Positions 45,177 to 56,600 of a stretch of 64,000 nt of DNA are shown one piece after another. Every line of letters starts with the position of its first letter. Within the stretch, counting starts at the first letter, position 1. The notes under the pieces were generated by a model. It ran no database searches. It saw nothing but the letters and a program-made list of their open reading frames with translations, and was not told the origin of the DNA. The position numbers were made by a program, and so were the translations under genes. The DNA is from Siphonodentalium dalli (lineage: Eukaryota > Mollusca > Scaphopoda > Gadilida > Siphonodentaliidae). The stretch lies in NCBI GenBank assembly GCA_032622095.1, contig CP136063.1:144169950-144233949 (forward strand). The letters are read 5' to 3'.

Positions 45177-45925
45177 CCCTTTGAACCCGAGAGACCGGAA
45201 TACCGGTCCAATCCTTATATTCCTATATCCCGGGAGACCGGAATACCGGTCCGGAAATCAGACGATATTTGACACGAAATTACAGCTCAATAAACGCACA
45301 TATCAGCTAGAGTTGTACTTCTACTTTGCACACACGTGTCACACGTTTACCCACGTGACTTTGATCGACAAACTGACGACAGAGGGTTTGTTTCTTTGCG
45401 CATGCGCAGAGGCCTATTTAGAGGAAAAAAACCCGCTTTTTATCGTCGGAAAAGGTGAAGTATTTCGTTAAAAATTTCGCGATAAAAACACAAATTAACT
45501 AGAATAGTGCTTCTATACTTTGCGCGAATGACTCACATGTTCATACCTTTGATTTTAGCAGCCAAATTGGAAACAGCGGGTCTGTTTCTTCGCGCAAGCA
45601 CACATGTGCATTTTGAGAAATGCCTTCTATTGTAGGCAAAATGTAAGAATTTCGTTATAAATATATAGCGCGGCCATAGGAAGCCGCAATATATATATAC
45701 ATGTATGTTGAACGTGGAATAGACTGTCTCGTTGAAATACATTGTGACATATTTCACCGCACACTTGTTAAGTTAGCATAGTAGATTGCCGTATAGTTGA
45801 GCGTGTATACATGTATATATACGTCCCAATTAAGAGCTTTATTAGTTACGTCGTCGGAACACTATATAACGTCAGGCGCCTCGGGTTGGGGTCATTTAAC
45901 GTTCAGGACGTCAGGGTTCAAAGGG
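45177..45925. mobile_element. piggyBac-like MITE B (CCCTTTGAACCC ends, TTAA TSD)
   Basis: Ends CCCTTTGAACCCGAG and, inverted, CCCTTTGAACCCTGA, bordered by TTAA (45173-45176, 45926-45929). The termini match MITE A at 23922-25485 although the interior differs. A GAGACCGGAATACCGGTCC palindromic unit occurs twice near the left end, and two diverged units with GTTTGTTTCTTTGCGC / CTGTTTCTTCGCGC lie inside. Confidence 0.8.
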
Positions 45926-45929
45926 TTAA

Positions 45930-46260
45930 AGGTCAAATGACGTACATGACGTTCGCCTCAACCATGAAACCGGAACTATAAAGTATAACGTTGCGGCTCT
46001 CGTTCTATCCTTCCGCGCTAACACTCGCGTCGTATCAACAAACCCATTATCACACTCGTATCGTCTTGCGTACGTCTGTACGTTAGTTTCTTCGTACAAG
46101 TTGTCACTGAGTTATGCCCCTTGGTTTCATACACAAAACTCTTACCAATATCTCTTACTCATATTGACTATTTTCAATACAAACACAGACCACGACAGAG
46201 CGAATGTAACCTTCTTCCACCTGATAGAGCTATGTTAGAGCTGAGCAATATATGAAATGG
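45930..46260. other. No gene recognised
   Basis: Unique sequence between MITE B and a GT microsatellite; no motif recognised. Confidence 0.4.
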
Positions 46261-46286
46261 AAAACAAGTTAACGTAGCAATTTCAT

Positions 46287-46369
46287 GTGTGTGTGCGTGC
46301 GTGCGTGCGTGCGTGCGTGTATGAGGGTGTGTGTGTGAGATGGTGTGTGTGTGGGAGGGTGTGTGTGTG

Positions 46370-46404
<35 letters not shown>

Positions 46405-46442
46405 GTGTGTGTGAGGGTGCATGTGTGTGTGTGTGTGTGGTT
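46287..46442. repeat. (GT)n / GTGAGGGT microsatellite
   Basis: About 155 bp of GT and GTGC repeats with GAGGGTGTGT variants. Histidine/threonine-rich frames across it are artefacts. Confidence 0.95.
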
Positions 46443-47040
46443 TGTTGTGTAAAAACATGTGGTTCTACTATTAAACCTGAAATCGACAGCGCGGCATAAT
46501 AAGCCTTTTTACTGGTTCGCGATTTTCAAGATGGCCGATGGTTCCATATGGTCCGATTCCTAGCTTTTTATCCAACCCACCGGTAAAAGCCGGTAAAAGG
46601 TCAAAGTTGAGAAGTAGCATCCATTTCGACCATTTGTAAACATTCGACAGCTGCATGAGTGCGAGAATTTTTTATCAACATTTTATGGCTTAATTTCATT
46701 TATTCTGAGTGCAACTACGTGTTTAAGAATTGTTTTGTGGCCATGTCATCTATAGAGTTAGGATCTGGTGACGATGCAGACATTCAGACGCCTTTTTTTG
46801 TCAACGAACTTCCCATAAGTTACTGATAAATAGCGAGTTCTTGCGTTAAAAAATTTACTCAAAAACATACGTGATACATCCAATCCATCTACTGTGCGAA
46901 ACCTATGTATCGTATGTATCCAGGGTGAGTGTTTAAATAGTTTTATGAAGTTCTCGCACCTGCGATACGATAACGACCTGTTGCCATTTTATTTTGGGAA
47001 TTCCCAGACTGGAGTCATATGCTGAACATAGATGCTACTT
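46443..47040. other. Possible 5' part of the MULE relic, not resolved
   Basis: Unique sequence upstream of the MULE transposase homology. It includes an AAGATGGCCGATGG motif and a GGTAAAAGCCGGTAAAAGG direct repeat. No FLYWCH zinc finger could be read. Confidence 0.3.
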
Positions 47041-47127
47041 GTTAACTTTGACCTCCGGAGACCAAATGGCGGATTCGCCGCGAGTAAGTGAAATCACTTA
47101 TTGTAAAACAGTTTCATCCATCTACCA

Positions 47128-47508
47128 AAACACATTGACTTCGCTTAGAACCGACGAAATCCTCATTATACCACTCTCGTGCCAAAACCACACCAACTCT
47201 TCCGAAAGCCCGTACCGAAATCAACTTTCCTGAGCAATATACTACGACTGACAACCATGGGAGAAAACTTCCTTCTTGTATCTGATGGTGGAAGCGATAA
47301 GATATTGATCTTGGCAACAGTCAGCAAACTTGGGTTCCCTGCCGATGCTGATCGGTTCTACGCCAATGGTACTTTCGAAAAATTTCCCGACGTTTTTCAG
47401 CAAATTTATTCAGTCCACGCGTTCGTCAACAGTATAATTGTTTCCACGATGTAGGTAATCCTGCCGAACAAGACGCAACAAACATACATGATATTCTTCG
47501 GTCTTCTC
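47128..47508 (+). pseudogene. MULE transposase relic, part 1
   Basis: The frame reads LRLTTMGENFLLVSDGGSDK, ILILATVSKLGFPADADRFY, ANGTFEKFPDVFQQIYSVHA and, after an in-frame TAG at 47452-47454, VILPNKTQQTYMIFFGLL. This is the MULE transposase domain of FLYWCH-associated proteins, in which W..DGTF..P..F.QLYT.H holds the first catalytic Asp. Here that Asp is Asn (ANGTF). The frame breaks at 47508, inside the first copy of a 10-bp target duplication, and resumes at 52226 in phase. It is thus a dead transposase split by an insertion. Confidence 0.85.
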
Positions 47509-47686
47509 GGTGTGACTAATTATTGCCCGGGACCGCCCGGGACCGCCCGGGACCACCTTAACTACCTTCAATATTCATGATCTTTTTCTAAGAAACCGTA
47601 TCACTATATATACTGTATTGTGCTGTCTTCTGTACATATTAGTGTAATATATTCAATATCTCCATAGAAGGAGGCAATAAAGAGAG

Positions 47687-47720
<34 letters not shown>

Positions 47721-47722
<2 letters not shown>

Positions 47723-48386
47723 TATGGAAGATCTGTGTGTCTGTGTGTCTGTGTGTCTGTCTGTTTCCAATGGACTCGAAAACGGCCGAGCCGATTTCGA
47801 TGAAACTTGCTATGTGGGGGTATTTTCGGCCGGGGAGTGACAAAGGCCTATTAATTTGCCCGTGCGAAGTGACCTTGACCTTGAAATCGGGTCATTTCAA
47901 GGTCAAATGCACGAATATCACGGGATTTTTATGAAACTTGGTATGTGGGGGTATTTTCGGCCGGGCAGTGCCATAGGCTTATTTATTTGCCTGTGCGACG
48001 TGACCTTGACCTTGAAATCGGGTCATTTCAATGTCAAACGCCCGAATATCACGGGATTTTTATGAAACTTGGTATGTGGGGGTACTTTCGTATGGGGAGT
48101 CTCATAAGCCTATTCATTTGCCTGTGCGACGTGACATTGACCTTGGAAACGGGTCAATTCAAGGTCAAATCGCGAATTTTGATGGGATTTTGACGAAATT
48201 TGATACGTGGGGTTACTTTTGCAAGGTCAAATCGGGTAAAACCGGATGGATTTCGACGGGCACGTTTGTCGGTTACTTTTGTCCGGGCAGTGTTTTGGAC
48301 TGGTCAAATCGTGACCCCAATTGACCTTGACCTTCAAAATGGACAATTCAAGGTCAAAGCCCGGACGAAGTCGGGTCACCTTCTAG
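47721..48386 (+). mobile_element. Helitron-like (HINE-type) element, family 1, copy 1
   Basis: Starts TCTATGGAAGATCTGTGTG next to a (TA)n tract and ends with the hairpin CCCGGACGAAGTCGGG, TCACCTT and CTAG (48383-48386), again next to TA repeats. The centre is about four tandem units of ~131 bp (starting near 47800, 47931, 48062 and 48192), each with GAAACTTGGTATGTGGGGGT and the GACCTTGACCTTGAAATCGG / TTTCAAGGTCAAA inverted motif. Central tandem repeats plus TC...CTAG ends are the DINE/HINE pattern. No Rep/helicase. Confidence 0.75.
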
Positions 48387-48397
48387 TATATATATAT

Positions 48398-49510
48398 GTC
48401 AGAGTTATGGAGGCACGGACTCAGTATGAGTGTTCATTACTTCACATTTGCGTGAACAAATTCTCATGTCTTATCGAAATGGCCATGTGTCGATCGGAAT
48501 GGTACATTGAGATGTTCCTCAAACCAAATCAAGCTTGAAAACCGGTCCCGATTTTCATCCATGCCGGGGTTCTAACTCGCGCCAACCTCGTCTAGCCCAT
48601 ACTGTGATGATCGTATCCACGACCAAACCACATCGGCTACGGGGACATCCTTAAAAGGAAGCCCTTTCACCGAAAGTTAGGAAGCGTGTCAGTCTGAACA
48701 TGGGTTCGAACCCACTGCCTTCGAAATTCTTGATCTGCCATTCTGGAAACATGACAATGCACTTTCTCCGAAATTGCATATGTGACCATACGATTACTGG
48801 TACTGGCGTATATATATATATATATGTCAGAGTTATGGAGGCACGGACTCAGTATGAGTGTTCATTGCTTCATATTTGCGTGAACAAATTCTCATTTCTT
48901 ATCGAAATGGCCATGTGTCGATTGGAATGGTACATTGAGATGTTCCTCAAACCAAATCAAGCTTGAAAACCGGTCCCGATTTTCATCCATGCCGGTGTTT
49001 GAACCCGCGCCAACCTCGTCTAGCCCAGACTGTGATGATCGTATCCACGACCTAACCACCCCGGCTACGGGGACATCCTTAAAAGGAAGCCCTTTCACCG
49101 AGAGTTAGGAAGCGTATCAGTCTGAACATGGGTTCGTACCCACTGCCTTCGAAATTCTTGATCTGCCATTCTGGAAACATGGCAATGCACTTCCTCCGAA
49201 ATTGCATCTGTGACCATACGATTACTGGTACTGGCGTATATATATATATATATATGTCAGAGTTATGGAGGCACGGACTCAGTAGGCCTATGAGTGTTCA
49301 TTGCTTCATATTTGCGTGAACAAATTCTCATTTCTTATCGAAATGGCCATGTTTCGATCGGAATGGTACATTGAGATGTTCCTCAAACCAAATCAAGCTT
49401 GAAAACCGATCCCGATGTTCATCCATGCCGGGGTTCGAACCCGCGCCAACCTCGTCTAGCCCAGACTGTGATGATCGTATCCACGACCTAACCACCTCGG
49501 CTACGGGGAC
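48398..49510 (-). repeat. Tandem triplication of a SINE-like unit (~429 bp)
   Basis: Units start at 48398, 48826 and 49256; the third stops at about 49510. Short TA tracts separate them. On the minus strand each unit holds a tRNA-like module: an A box in TAGCCGAGGTGGTTAGGTCG and a B box GGTTCGAACCC (best in unit 3 at about 49441-49431; unit 1 has decayed). Units 1 and 2 carry a second B-box-like GGGTTCGAACCC near 48708 and 49134. Frames through the units are not genes. Confidence 0.75.
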
Positions 49511-49543
49511 ACACACACATATATATATATATAATGGCTTGGA

Positions 49544-49643
49544 GTTGACTATGCCAAGATAGTGGTCATCGAGGAGGAATAGTCCACGAGCGCAGGCGAG
49601 TGGACTATTCCTCATCGAGGACCACTATTTTGGCATAGTCAAC
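49544..49643. repeat. Hairpin with 44-bp arms and 12-nt loop
   Basis: Arms 49544-49587 and 49600-49643 are reverse complements with very few mismatches. The loop reads GAGCGCAGGCGA. It is similar in design to the hairpin at 1978-2035. Confidence 0.8.
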
Positions 49644-50159
49644 GACAAGACATTCATTATTTATTATATTATATCGAACATTTGTGCCAATTCTCACACA
49701 ATTTATGAGTCTGATTTTGTCACATTTTTATTTACCTTGAATTTTGGAAATCGGTCTCAGATTTTTCAATTTACGGCAATATTTTGATGATGGCAGGGGA
49801 GCATAACTATGTTATTAGTTACATCTAACAGCATCTCTTCATGATTCATACATTCATTTTTATAAATACGTCATTAGCAAAGACATTTTGGCGAAATTTT
49901 AGAAGTTAACTTGTTTAACTTCGATTAACCGGAAAAGGAAATTATAAATAACGTCCACTGGCAGTGCAAAATTAGGACTGGCCGCTTGCCAACTAAACGG
50001 ACAAACTATTAAATACATTGGCTTGATATCATCGGACATTTGTAAGATCATTGCAATTCATCAATAAATCTAATGATATACCGATATTTCAACAAATATC
50101 GCACACGGTATAGTTTAAGATTGGTCGTATCTTCAGGCGGCAGCCCGATTTCGCGAAAT

Positions 50160-52140
50160 GAGTTTGTTACTATAAATAGAAAAAGAATAGTAGGCATGTA
50201 GGAATCCCACTGGGGTACTATCGTGAAATAGTATAGCGGTGTGCAGCCAATCAGAATGCGAGAAAGTCACGTGAGATATAATATTGGCTAAGAGAGCCCG
50301 GGTTCCTTCGTGTGGTTTCGGACAGTATATTTTAATGATGCGCGGTAGTGCAATATCATCTGAGTGTGATATCCAAATATTGACTCGCTCACGCGTCCAC
50401 GGCCGATGTTATTAACCCCTTAAAATCCGGTAAAATACCGAATTGACTACGAGCCCGAGAGAGCCCGGGTGTCTCCTTGAACATTTTGACACTATAGTTT
50501 GATGGGGGGGTTGGTAGTGGAATACTACGTGAATGTGAGATTGAACTACTGTCATGCCCGCGTACCCACGGCCGATGTTATTTACACCGCAAATGTCGAT
50601 ATTCGCTAAGATAGCCCGGGTGTCTTAGTTTAAACAAGTTTTATTTTAACCAATATAATGTACAAATTTCACGGTATGATGATGAAAGATATTGATGGTT
50701 ATAATGGGATTTGGCAGTAAGCATAGTGCTTATCTTAAGTCATCTCCTATACATATAAAATATTGAATGGTAACCGTTTCATACAGACAAACATAGAATG
50801 TACATTTCGATGTATATGAATGAATATAGCTCAATGAAATTACTGTTGTTATTGATAATTATAATGTGCCCCCCTTCCAATCGGAGCAGGTTTTTGCAGG
50901 GTACTTTGAGATCGATATTACACATAATGTCTTCGTGTGGTTTCGGACAGTATAGTTTGATGGTGCCTGGTAACTAGTGCAGTATCACCGGAGTGTGACG
51001 TCCAAATATTGACTCGCTGACGCGTCCACGGTAGATGTTATTAACCCCTCAAAATCCGGTAAAATGCCGCATTGATTGAACGAGTCCGGTTGTCTCCGTG
51101 AACATTTTTAGAGTACAATTCGACATTTTTTTTTATTGGAATATACGTGAGTAAGATCCCATGGTGCACTCAATCGTAGCCTATGGCATATCCAAAGAAG
51201 TCTGTATAGTCAGTATTGGTATTTGAAGGGTTAACAAAACTGGTTTCGATGGATGCAGTGTTTCAAGTTTCGCAGGTGATACTCGGGTAGTATCCCGCAG
51301 ATATCCGCTACCAAACGACGTCAATCTACACTGTCTGAATGACCACGAAGACGCCCGATCTCTCGTGGCCAATATCGAAATGTTCGGGGTTGATAAAACG
51401 TGCCGTGGACGAAGGAGAGAGTCAATATTTCATTCGTACCGGTTTTGAGGTATTAATAACACCCGCCATGAACGCACCCGTGTGTCAATAGTTTAAGATC
51501 ACTAGTATATCACTACTAAATAATATCAAAACATGCTGTCAAAATATCCATGGAGACCCCCGCGCTCTTCCAGGATCTCTCAACCAATACATGCATCAGA
51601 TTGGTTAAAACACCGTCCGTAGACGAGCGAGCCAGTCGACGTTTCTAAGTTGGCCTCCTGTAGTATGCCGCTACCATATACTGTCAAAATATAGCGCCCA
51701 CGGTCGCGGGGCATCCCGACTGTCTCGGCACTAATTAGCTAACTCGGCCAATGCGGTATCATACCTTTTTGAGGGGTTAATAACAATTAATAACCAGCGA
51801 GTCAATATTTGTAATTTACACTCAGGTAGTATTACACTGCCAACAAAACCCCATAAAATTATACTGTCAAATTGTTCAAGGAGACACCCGGGCTCTCCCG
51901 GGCTCTTTCAGTCAATACAATATTTTACCGGATTATTAGGGTTTAATAACATCGGCAGTGGACGCCAGACGCAGGGTATTGCAATACCAGCTTCATCAGA
52001 ATATACTGTCCGAAACCTCACGAAGACACCCGGGCTCTCTGCATTTGCGGGTTAATAACACGAGACGAGCGGGCGAATAAAATTGTCTAGGTGCCCGCAT
52101 GTAATAGGCCGCTACCTTATAACGTCAACTCGAGATGTAG
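50160..52140. repeat. Satellite-like ~200-bp blocks in both orientations
   Basis: Blocks at about 50290-50510 and 50930-51115 share TTCGTGTGGTTTCGGACAGT, CCAAATATTGACTCGCT, CGCGTCCACGG and TTATTAACCCCT...AAATCCGGTAAAAT. The same parts recur in reverse complement at about 51400-51480, 51740-51960 and 51980-52080. AGAGCCCGGGTGTCT motifs recur. Non-coding. Possibly the subterminal region of the surrounding 4.7-kb element. Confidence 0.65.
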
Positions 52141-52225
52141 CGTCCACTTGCCCATGGGGGCGCCCGGGCAGTCCCGGAAGGTCTCGGGTAGTCCCGGGCA
52201 ATAATTAGTCACACCCGGTCTTCTC

Positions 52226-52338
52226 AAGCAAAACTCTGCAGAATTTGGCATCAACCTATCGCCTACACATGTCACTACAGACCACGAAACTGCCATCGCG
52301 CTGCCATTTCTACCAATGGATAAGATTGGCGATGCGTG
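52226..52338 (+). pseudogene. MULE transposase relic, part 2
   Basis: In phase with part 1 after removal of the 4.7-kb element, the frame reads KQNSAEFGINLSPTHVTTDH, ETAIALPFLPMDKIGDA. TTDHETA matches the D.E.A motif with the second catalytic Asp of MULE transposases. The ALPFLP...V..AW segment usually lies about 50 residues further on, so an internal deletion is likely. It breaks at a second insertion flanked by CGATGCGTG. Confidence 0.8.
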
Positions 52339-52339
52339 A

Positions 52340-53578
52340 AGACCCTATAAAAGCGGCCCAGCTGGGCGATTTTGAAAAAATAGTATAAAAGCACATAATG
52401 GGCGGCCCAGCTTGGCGGTATTAGAGTAAACTACAAATTAAAGGATATGTTGGACGCAATAGTGATTGATTATTACTTTTGGACAACTATTACATTTATT
52501 TCTTTTAGAATATCCCGAAAACTTGTCATTAGAAAGCTTTAGGAGCAAATATAGCAGTCCGAAGCATCGACGGGTGACCGAAGTAATTTTTCGCTAATTT
52601 TCACTCAGTTTTCGCCCAATTTTCTCTAATTTCTAATTCTATACATCAATACAAAGATGTTTCCATGTTGTAACACAACAAGTGACCATTTTTAAACATT
52701 CACATTAAAGGGTTTTTATAAGAACATCTTTTAAAACGAGTTTTGAGACGATATTTATCGAATAACGTGGAACCGCCCAGCTGGGCACTTTCGATAAATA
52801 TTGTCTTCGCAGATTTTTGCAAATTTCTAGATTTTTACACCAATTCTGATGCGCTCTGGAATACAGACATAACACATGAAAAAATCATATTTTGTTGCAC
52901 ACACCAACGTGTTATTAAAATTTAAATCATTTGAAATGAGTATTTAGATGATTTTGATGAGTGTTCGTTGAATCGCGCTCACGAAATATTATGATCAAAG
53001 TTTTTTAACGATTTCTTCGTTTTCACAGCAGCTATATTGCATCCGTGTGTTCAAAAATAACAAATAACCACATATTTTTTGTAAACGCTGAGATTTTGTT
53101 CTTTTGGGTCATTTAGAACCAATCTTTAAACGATTTTCTAACTCCCACTGAACTGCCCAGCCCAGTCATGGACGTAACCGCCCAGCTCGGAGGTTCGTAA
53201 CCCTTTAATGTGTATGTTTAAAAATGGTCACTTGTTGTGTTACAACATGGAAACATCTTTGTATTGATGTATAGAATTAGAAATTAGAGAAAATTGGGCG
53301 AAAACTGAGTGAAAATTAGCGAAAATTTACTTCGGTCACCCCTCGATGCTTCGGACTGCTATATTCGCTCATATAGCTTTCTAATGACAAGTTTTCTTGG
53401 GATATTCGCAAAGAAATATATATGTCCAAAAGTAATAATCAATCACTATTGCGTCCAAAATATCCTTTAATTTGGAGTTTACTCTAATACCGCCCAGCTG
53501 GACCGCCCAGTAGGGGCTTTTATACTATTTTTTCAAAATCGCCCAGCTGGGCCGCCCGGCTGGGCTTGTATAGGGTCT
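52340..53578. mobile_element. Long-TIR foldback element inserted in the MULE relic (9-bp TSD)
   Basis: Ends AGACCCTATAAAAGCGGCCC and, inverted, AGACCCTATACAAGCCCAGC. The inverted arms run 52340-52713 and 53195-53578, about 375 bp each. CGATGCGTG flanks both sides (52330-52338, 53579-53587). CCCAGCTGGGC palindromes recur in the arms and centre. Long TIRs and a 9-bp duplication fit a MULE-type MITE. The 480-bp centre has no recognised gene. Confidence 0.85.
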
Positions 53579-53587
53579 CGATGCGTG

Positions 53588-53605
53588 GGAAAGGTCTAAG
53601 TAGTC
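53588..53605 (+). pseudogene. MULE transposase relic, part 3 (last codons)
   Basis: After the second insertion the frame continues from GDAW as ERSK and reaches a stop at about 53600. Together with parts 1 and 2 it accounts for one reading frame split by two insertions. Confidence 0.5.
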
Positions 53606-56600
53606 ATTAAGATACATGTACATACAATAATTGTCCTGATTGCAACGATGTGTAATAAGTAGTATAGTATTCGTGTAGCGATAACTGACATTGTATAATA
53701 AGAGAGAAGGATAAATGATACATGTTTATTATCTCCCCATCGCAGGAAACCCTATAGGTTACACACAACTAATTATTTTCCATAGGCGACAGTGTTAACT
53801 AAAAGTCCCGCCTGCCATGGGTTAAGCCTATTTGAACTTCAAGTGGTCAATTTTCCCTTAGAACGTCATCCGCTTCACCAGTCTGTTACAACAAATGCGC
53901 ACTTTTCGGTATTTTTTTCAAATAATAATCTTGCATTTCCACAACTACCCAATTTACTGCACAAAAATCAGCAGCATAAAAATACCCAGACCCCTCCCGT
54001 AACTTCTGGACACCACCAGACTCTTCCTGGACATCTAAACATACACGATCGCCATATTTACGTAGGCTATTATTTTCTGTTCCCGATTAGGGATATTTCT
54101 CTCAATGATAATCAACCAATCAGCAGCCAGATTTTTTTTTATGCTGACTCAGTCGAGTTTCCCTACACAAATTCAAGAAGCGTAACTCTATATAATTAGT
54201 TGCTTGTAACCATGAATGTATTATTCCAATGCCTTATTCGATTGCCTTATTCGAATGCCTTATTCGCTGCCTTATTCGACCCATTGGATAAACAATTATC
54301 ATGGTTCTCCGCTGGCCTCATCCACATATTCATATTCCACATGTTTGTACTTTATATATCACATCACAAACTGAGCGATGAACGGTGAACGACCAATGAA
54401 TTCTACTATTATTTATAAAAAAAAACAGACGTTTATATACCAATGTTTAGATATAACAAGACAAAACCTAGATAAAATCAAATTATTATTACATGTATAG
54501 TTATATTACTTTTCAACGGGGACGGCAGGTTGACAACCCTCTCGGTTATGCTGTCCCCGATAGCTCATTGAATGTTATAATATTACACTGTATAGATAAT
54601 TGTATATGTTATATGAATGAGTTATGAATAAATAATCATAGTCAAAGTCATAGAGGATTATTCAAGCCTTTAACCCAACCTACCGAAATCAATGTGTGAC
54701 TGCAAAACGTGTTGTGTGACTGGATGGCACCGGGGACCATTATCGAAATAAATAGGCCTCGGCCCGCTTATTATGTTATCCACGATCATATTCAGTTACA
54801 TGACAATAATGCACCCAACTGATTTGCTTTATTCTGTGCGCTCATACTTTTATCCATCACATCTTATAACGAGATTACATTATAATATATAGAAAACGAT
54901 TTTACTTATGTTAACACACATCCTAATGGCATTCGTGTTACCACCCCCATGGACAGTTGAAATGAGAACGAACGTACATGACGGGCAAATATAGATACAC
55001 ATATGATGTAACGAGCATATATAGCTCTAGACCATGGGGTGGTAATATTTACATTACGTTGGTTACGTAGACACCAGTCATACTGCCTATGCTTATTGAT
55101 GTCAAGTATATCTCCTGTTACCACAATGACTGTTGCCAGGTGTTGGTAACAATACAAAACAGTAAGCCCGTTTCGGCGTTAACCAGGAGATTTTACTGAT
55201 AGGGCCGTCACAATTAAACAGGACATGTGTGTTGCCTCTAAGATGTCAAAGTGGACAAAACTAAGAAGGGAAATATTTGACTGGTAATAATGTCAAAAAC
55301 AGTACTACAGTAATGACCTGCTCCAAATACACTCTCTTGCTTGGTTTATATTTCTGTTAATTACGTCAAAAAGCATCTTTTTAAATGAGCAGACGACAAG
55401 ATGTATGTTATTGTATAGGGTTTATGGAACTATAGAAGCCTATATATATACGCTTCCTTATTCAGATAAGTCAAGCATGATGCTTCTATGTTTCTCTCTT
55501 GGTAACAGCAGGGATACCGTTTTATGGGACAGTTTGTTTAGCCTAAAATTGCCAATGGCTTATAGTGAATATGACATATGTGTGCGTTGTGGTCACATGT
55601 TTTACACATGATGCAAATAGTCTAACGTGATGGCATTTTACAGTCATCTTTACCAAAATTTACGGTTTTCTTTTTCGGAAATTGAACAAGCATGATCATC
55701 ATTCAATTTGACACACAATGGTATTTTATTCTTAAAATTTTCAGGAAATTGGAAAGCAGTGACAAATGGATATACATTACGTTTTGATAAATAATATACA
55801 TTGTAACTTCGAGCTGATAATAGCATACCTTTTATGTAGCACTGATTTCACAAAATTGGACTCGAAACTCCATATTAGTGCTCACATACGGTTCGTAATA
55901 TACACAATGATCAATGATCTTACCTCTTTTTGGATCTTTTCGGGTTCCACTTTTTTCGCGAACTTAGCCGAGAAACCACAGCCCATTATATCGAACGAGA
56001 TTTACGGGAAAGACTACCATAGCCATGGAATTTAAGACATTTCTTCAGTGTGTCATTGTTAACAACAAAACATGCCATCTCCATGTGAATACATGTATGT
56101 AGACATAACAAAGCCGTGTCAGTAAGGATATGATAATATATTGTGTATATAGATGTAAGGTTACCAAGAAACAGATATACAATATGGCTCCGTTTTCCTA
56201 ATTTGCGTGCTTATGTTGAAGCCGGAGGCGAAATGCGTTCTGCGCATGTCTATTTTCTACCGTTAACTTGCAATACAAGAGATCATTATTTTTAATAATT
56301 GATTGGAGTACTTATCACGATGTCGACTCATCCTCGGCTCGCGTTTGATCGAAAAATACTTTATATGTGGTATTATACGAGGCCAAATTCTGTAAAGAGC
56401 TATTAACTCCAATGCCCTCTTGAGACGTCTACATACTCATGTGCGGTTGTCGATGCCGCCAGTAAATGGTGTAGTCAGACGGGTTATTCAGACGTGAGAC
56501 TTTCTCTACATTTGATAATAAAGTTAATACCGATGGCTTCCTTTTCATTCATCAACATGATATACATTTTTAGCTGATAATATAGTCATATGTGTGATAC

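Larger units (their letters stand above)
47509..52215. mobile_element. 4.7-kb TIR element inserted in the MULE relic (10-bp TSD)
   Basis: Ends GGTGTGACTAATTATTGCCC and its exact reverse complement (47509-47528, 52196-52215), both continuing into CCCGGGAC repeats. CGGTCTTCTC stands directly outside both ends (47499-47508, 52216-52225), a 10-bp target duplication. Removing the element restores the MULE reading frame across the join, which confirms the boundaries. The size and 9-10-bp duplication suggest a MULE-type mobilising transposase. The interior contains no transposase; it holds a LINE tail (47620-47690), a Helitron-like element, a triplicated SINE-like unit, a hairpin and satellite-like blocks. 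Confidence 0.85.

Noticed and set aside
46174-46458. His/Thr-rich minus-strand frame
   Set aside because: Translation of a GT microsatellite.
47737-48324. Repetitive frames with MWGYFR and DLDLE motifs
   Set aside because: They follow the 131-bp central repeats of the Helitron-like element; the same motifs appear in all frames of other copies.
48398-49510. CRISPR-like regularly spaced repeats
   Set aside because: Units are ~430 bp with tRNA-like boxes in a eukaryotic genome; no array of short repeats with unique spacers anywhere in the window.
53792-54199. 135-codon plus-strand frame
   Set aside because: No recognisable domain or relation to neighbours; likely chance.
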